Part shown: positions 11,816-12,419 of the stretch, in pieces
Position numbering within the stretch: position 1 is the first letter of the stretch
Layout of the letters: every line of letters begins with the position of its first letter
NCBI GenBank assembly: GCA_964625745.1
Contig: CAZVCJ010000120.1
Span: forward strand, 1 to 12,419
Length of the DNA: 12,419 bases
Direction of reading: 5' to 3'
From: CAZVCJ01 sp964625745
GTDB lineage: Bacteria > Chloroflexota > Anaerolineae > VGOG01
Notes under the pieces: model-generated
Told to the model about the DNA's origin: nothing
The model's input: the letters and a program-made list of their open reading frames with translations, nothing else
The model's database searches: none
Made by a program: the position numbers and the translations under genes

Positions 11816-12419
11816 GATTTGCTTTGCCACAGCCGCCTCAGGCGCAGGTACATCACCAAAGTGTAGTAGGCCATCAACAGGCTCAAGAGCAGCCCGTGGA
11901 AGCCGTCCTTGTAGCCCGCCAGCGAGACGTAGCGCCGCCGGAACTCCCTGAGAGGCTGCAATATGAAATTATGAGGTTTGGGGCGGACGCCCTGGTCAAA
12001 AAGGATCCTGGCCTCGTAATCAGTGTAGCCATTCTGCCTCGCGATGAATTGAGCCAGGGTGTCGTAGTTGTAGTGGATCAGGGGATTCTTCAGATACCCC
12101 TCTTCGCCGTCCAGGACGACTATCTCGTGAACCTCCCGCTGGGGATCGTAGCGGGCCTGGCCCTGCCGCAGGAGGCGCAGTTGGTAGTCGGGATACCACC
12201 CGGCGTGGCGGATCACGCGGCCGAAGATATAATTGTGGCGTGGCACCCACCAGCCCGACCGCGATTCATCCTGGATGGCGCGGCGTACTTCGGACGCCAG
12301 CTCCGGCGTGGCTCGCTCGTCGGCGTCAACGAAGAACACCCAATCGCTATCAACGGCATCCAGGGCGGCGTTGCGCTGCTGAGCGAAGTTCTGGAACGGG
12401 TGCTGGAGAACCGTCGCCC
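11812..12419 (-). CDS. Family 2 glycosyltransferase, WaaE/KdtX-like (5' end outside window)
   Basis: 201 residues are visible in a frame open to the window edge (first full codon at 12417). The N-terminal end of the visible part is FQNFAQQRNAALDAVDSDWV followed by FFVDADERATPEL. The 'F-x-N-F-x-x-QRNxAL' and DADE (DxD-type, visible residues 31-34) motifs are diagnostic of GT2 enzymes like the lipopolysaccharide core glucosyltransferase WaaE. The DxD binds metal and the nucleotide sugar. Later motifs fit too: a GWYPDYQLRLLRQG stretch and VHEIVV with a catalytic-region acid. The C-terminus has a hydrophobic segment (LLLSLLMAYYTLVMYLRLRRL) that may lie on the membrane. The likely role is adding sugars to a cell-surface glycan. 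The missing start should lie about 40 codons further out. The sugar and acceptor cannot be told. Confidence 0.88.
   Translation of the reverse strand, partial: ATVLQHPFQNFAQQRNAALDAVDSDWVFFVDADERATPELASEVRRAIQDESRSGWWVPRHNYIFGRVIRHAGWYPDYQLRLLRQGQARYDPQREVHEIVVLDGEEGYLKNPLIHYNYDTLAQFIARQNGYTDYEARILFDQGVRPKPHNFILQPLREFRRRYVSLAGYKDGFHGLLLSLLMAYYTLVMYLRLRRLWQSKS

Overview
The window reads as a piece of a draft (probably metagenome-assembled) bacterial genome, most likely from Chloroflexota (Anaerolineae/Caldilineae-like). This placement is an inference. It rests on a RodZ-type protein with a very long Thr/Pro/Ala low-complexity linker, a lone Flp-type pilin, frequent short dispersed palindromes of the 'CCTGAGCTTGTCGAAGGG' and 'GTCATTGCGAG' kinds, high GC, and Gram-positive-like Shine-Dalgarno and sigma70-type promoter spacing. 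A 100-N scaffold gap lies at 11137-11236.

Layout. Positions 1-1113 (minus) hold the start of rimO, cut by the window edge, preceded by a rodZ-like gene. A divergent promoter region with a REP-like palindrome leads to rplI and a small zinc-ribbon protein (plus, 1366-2180), closed by a rho-independent terminator and a 105-bp MITE-like inverted repeat. Next is the most unusual part, a minus-strand block at 2390-8706. In transcription order it holds an RNA 3'-phosphate cyclase (rtcA), a leader with 15-bp tandem repeats, a 1073-residue multi-domain RAMP (Cas7-like) fusion, a 302-residue zinc-finger protein, and a Cas6-like RAMP endoribonuclease. The last three genes overlap one another. Positions 8865-10860 (plus) carry a Flp-type pilin, comF, the long form of hibernation factor hpf, and a low-molecular-weight protein-tyrosine phosphatase. 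The right end (minus) has an HNH endonuclease and a partial family 2 glycosyltransferase.

How the genes may work together. The RAMP operon looks like a type III CRISPR-type RNA-guided or RNA-processing effector that has lost, or never had, the usual parts: no recognisable GGDD Cas10, no Cas1/Cas2 and no CRISPR array are visible. The fusion has three glycine-rich RAMP loops and two 'SxIKG' motifs, each preceded by an Asp that aligns by eye with the Csm3 cleavage residue. It also has a long helical segment between its first and later RAMP parts, recalling the order of Cas7-11 (gRAMP) without being clearly that family. The 302-residue partner has the order zinc finger, possible palm-like hairpin, helical tail, and may be a degenerate C-terminal half of Cas10. 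The neighbouring RtcA makes 2',3'-cyclic phosphate RNA ends, the chemistry left by Cas6- and Cas7-type cleavage. That link is suggestive but rests on adjacency alone.

The remaining genes are ordinary housekeeping or accessory genes with clear family signatures.
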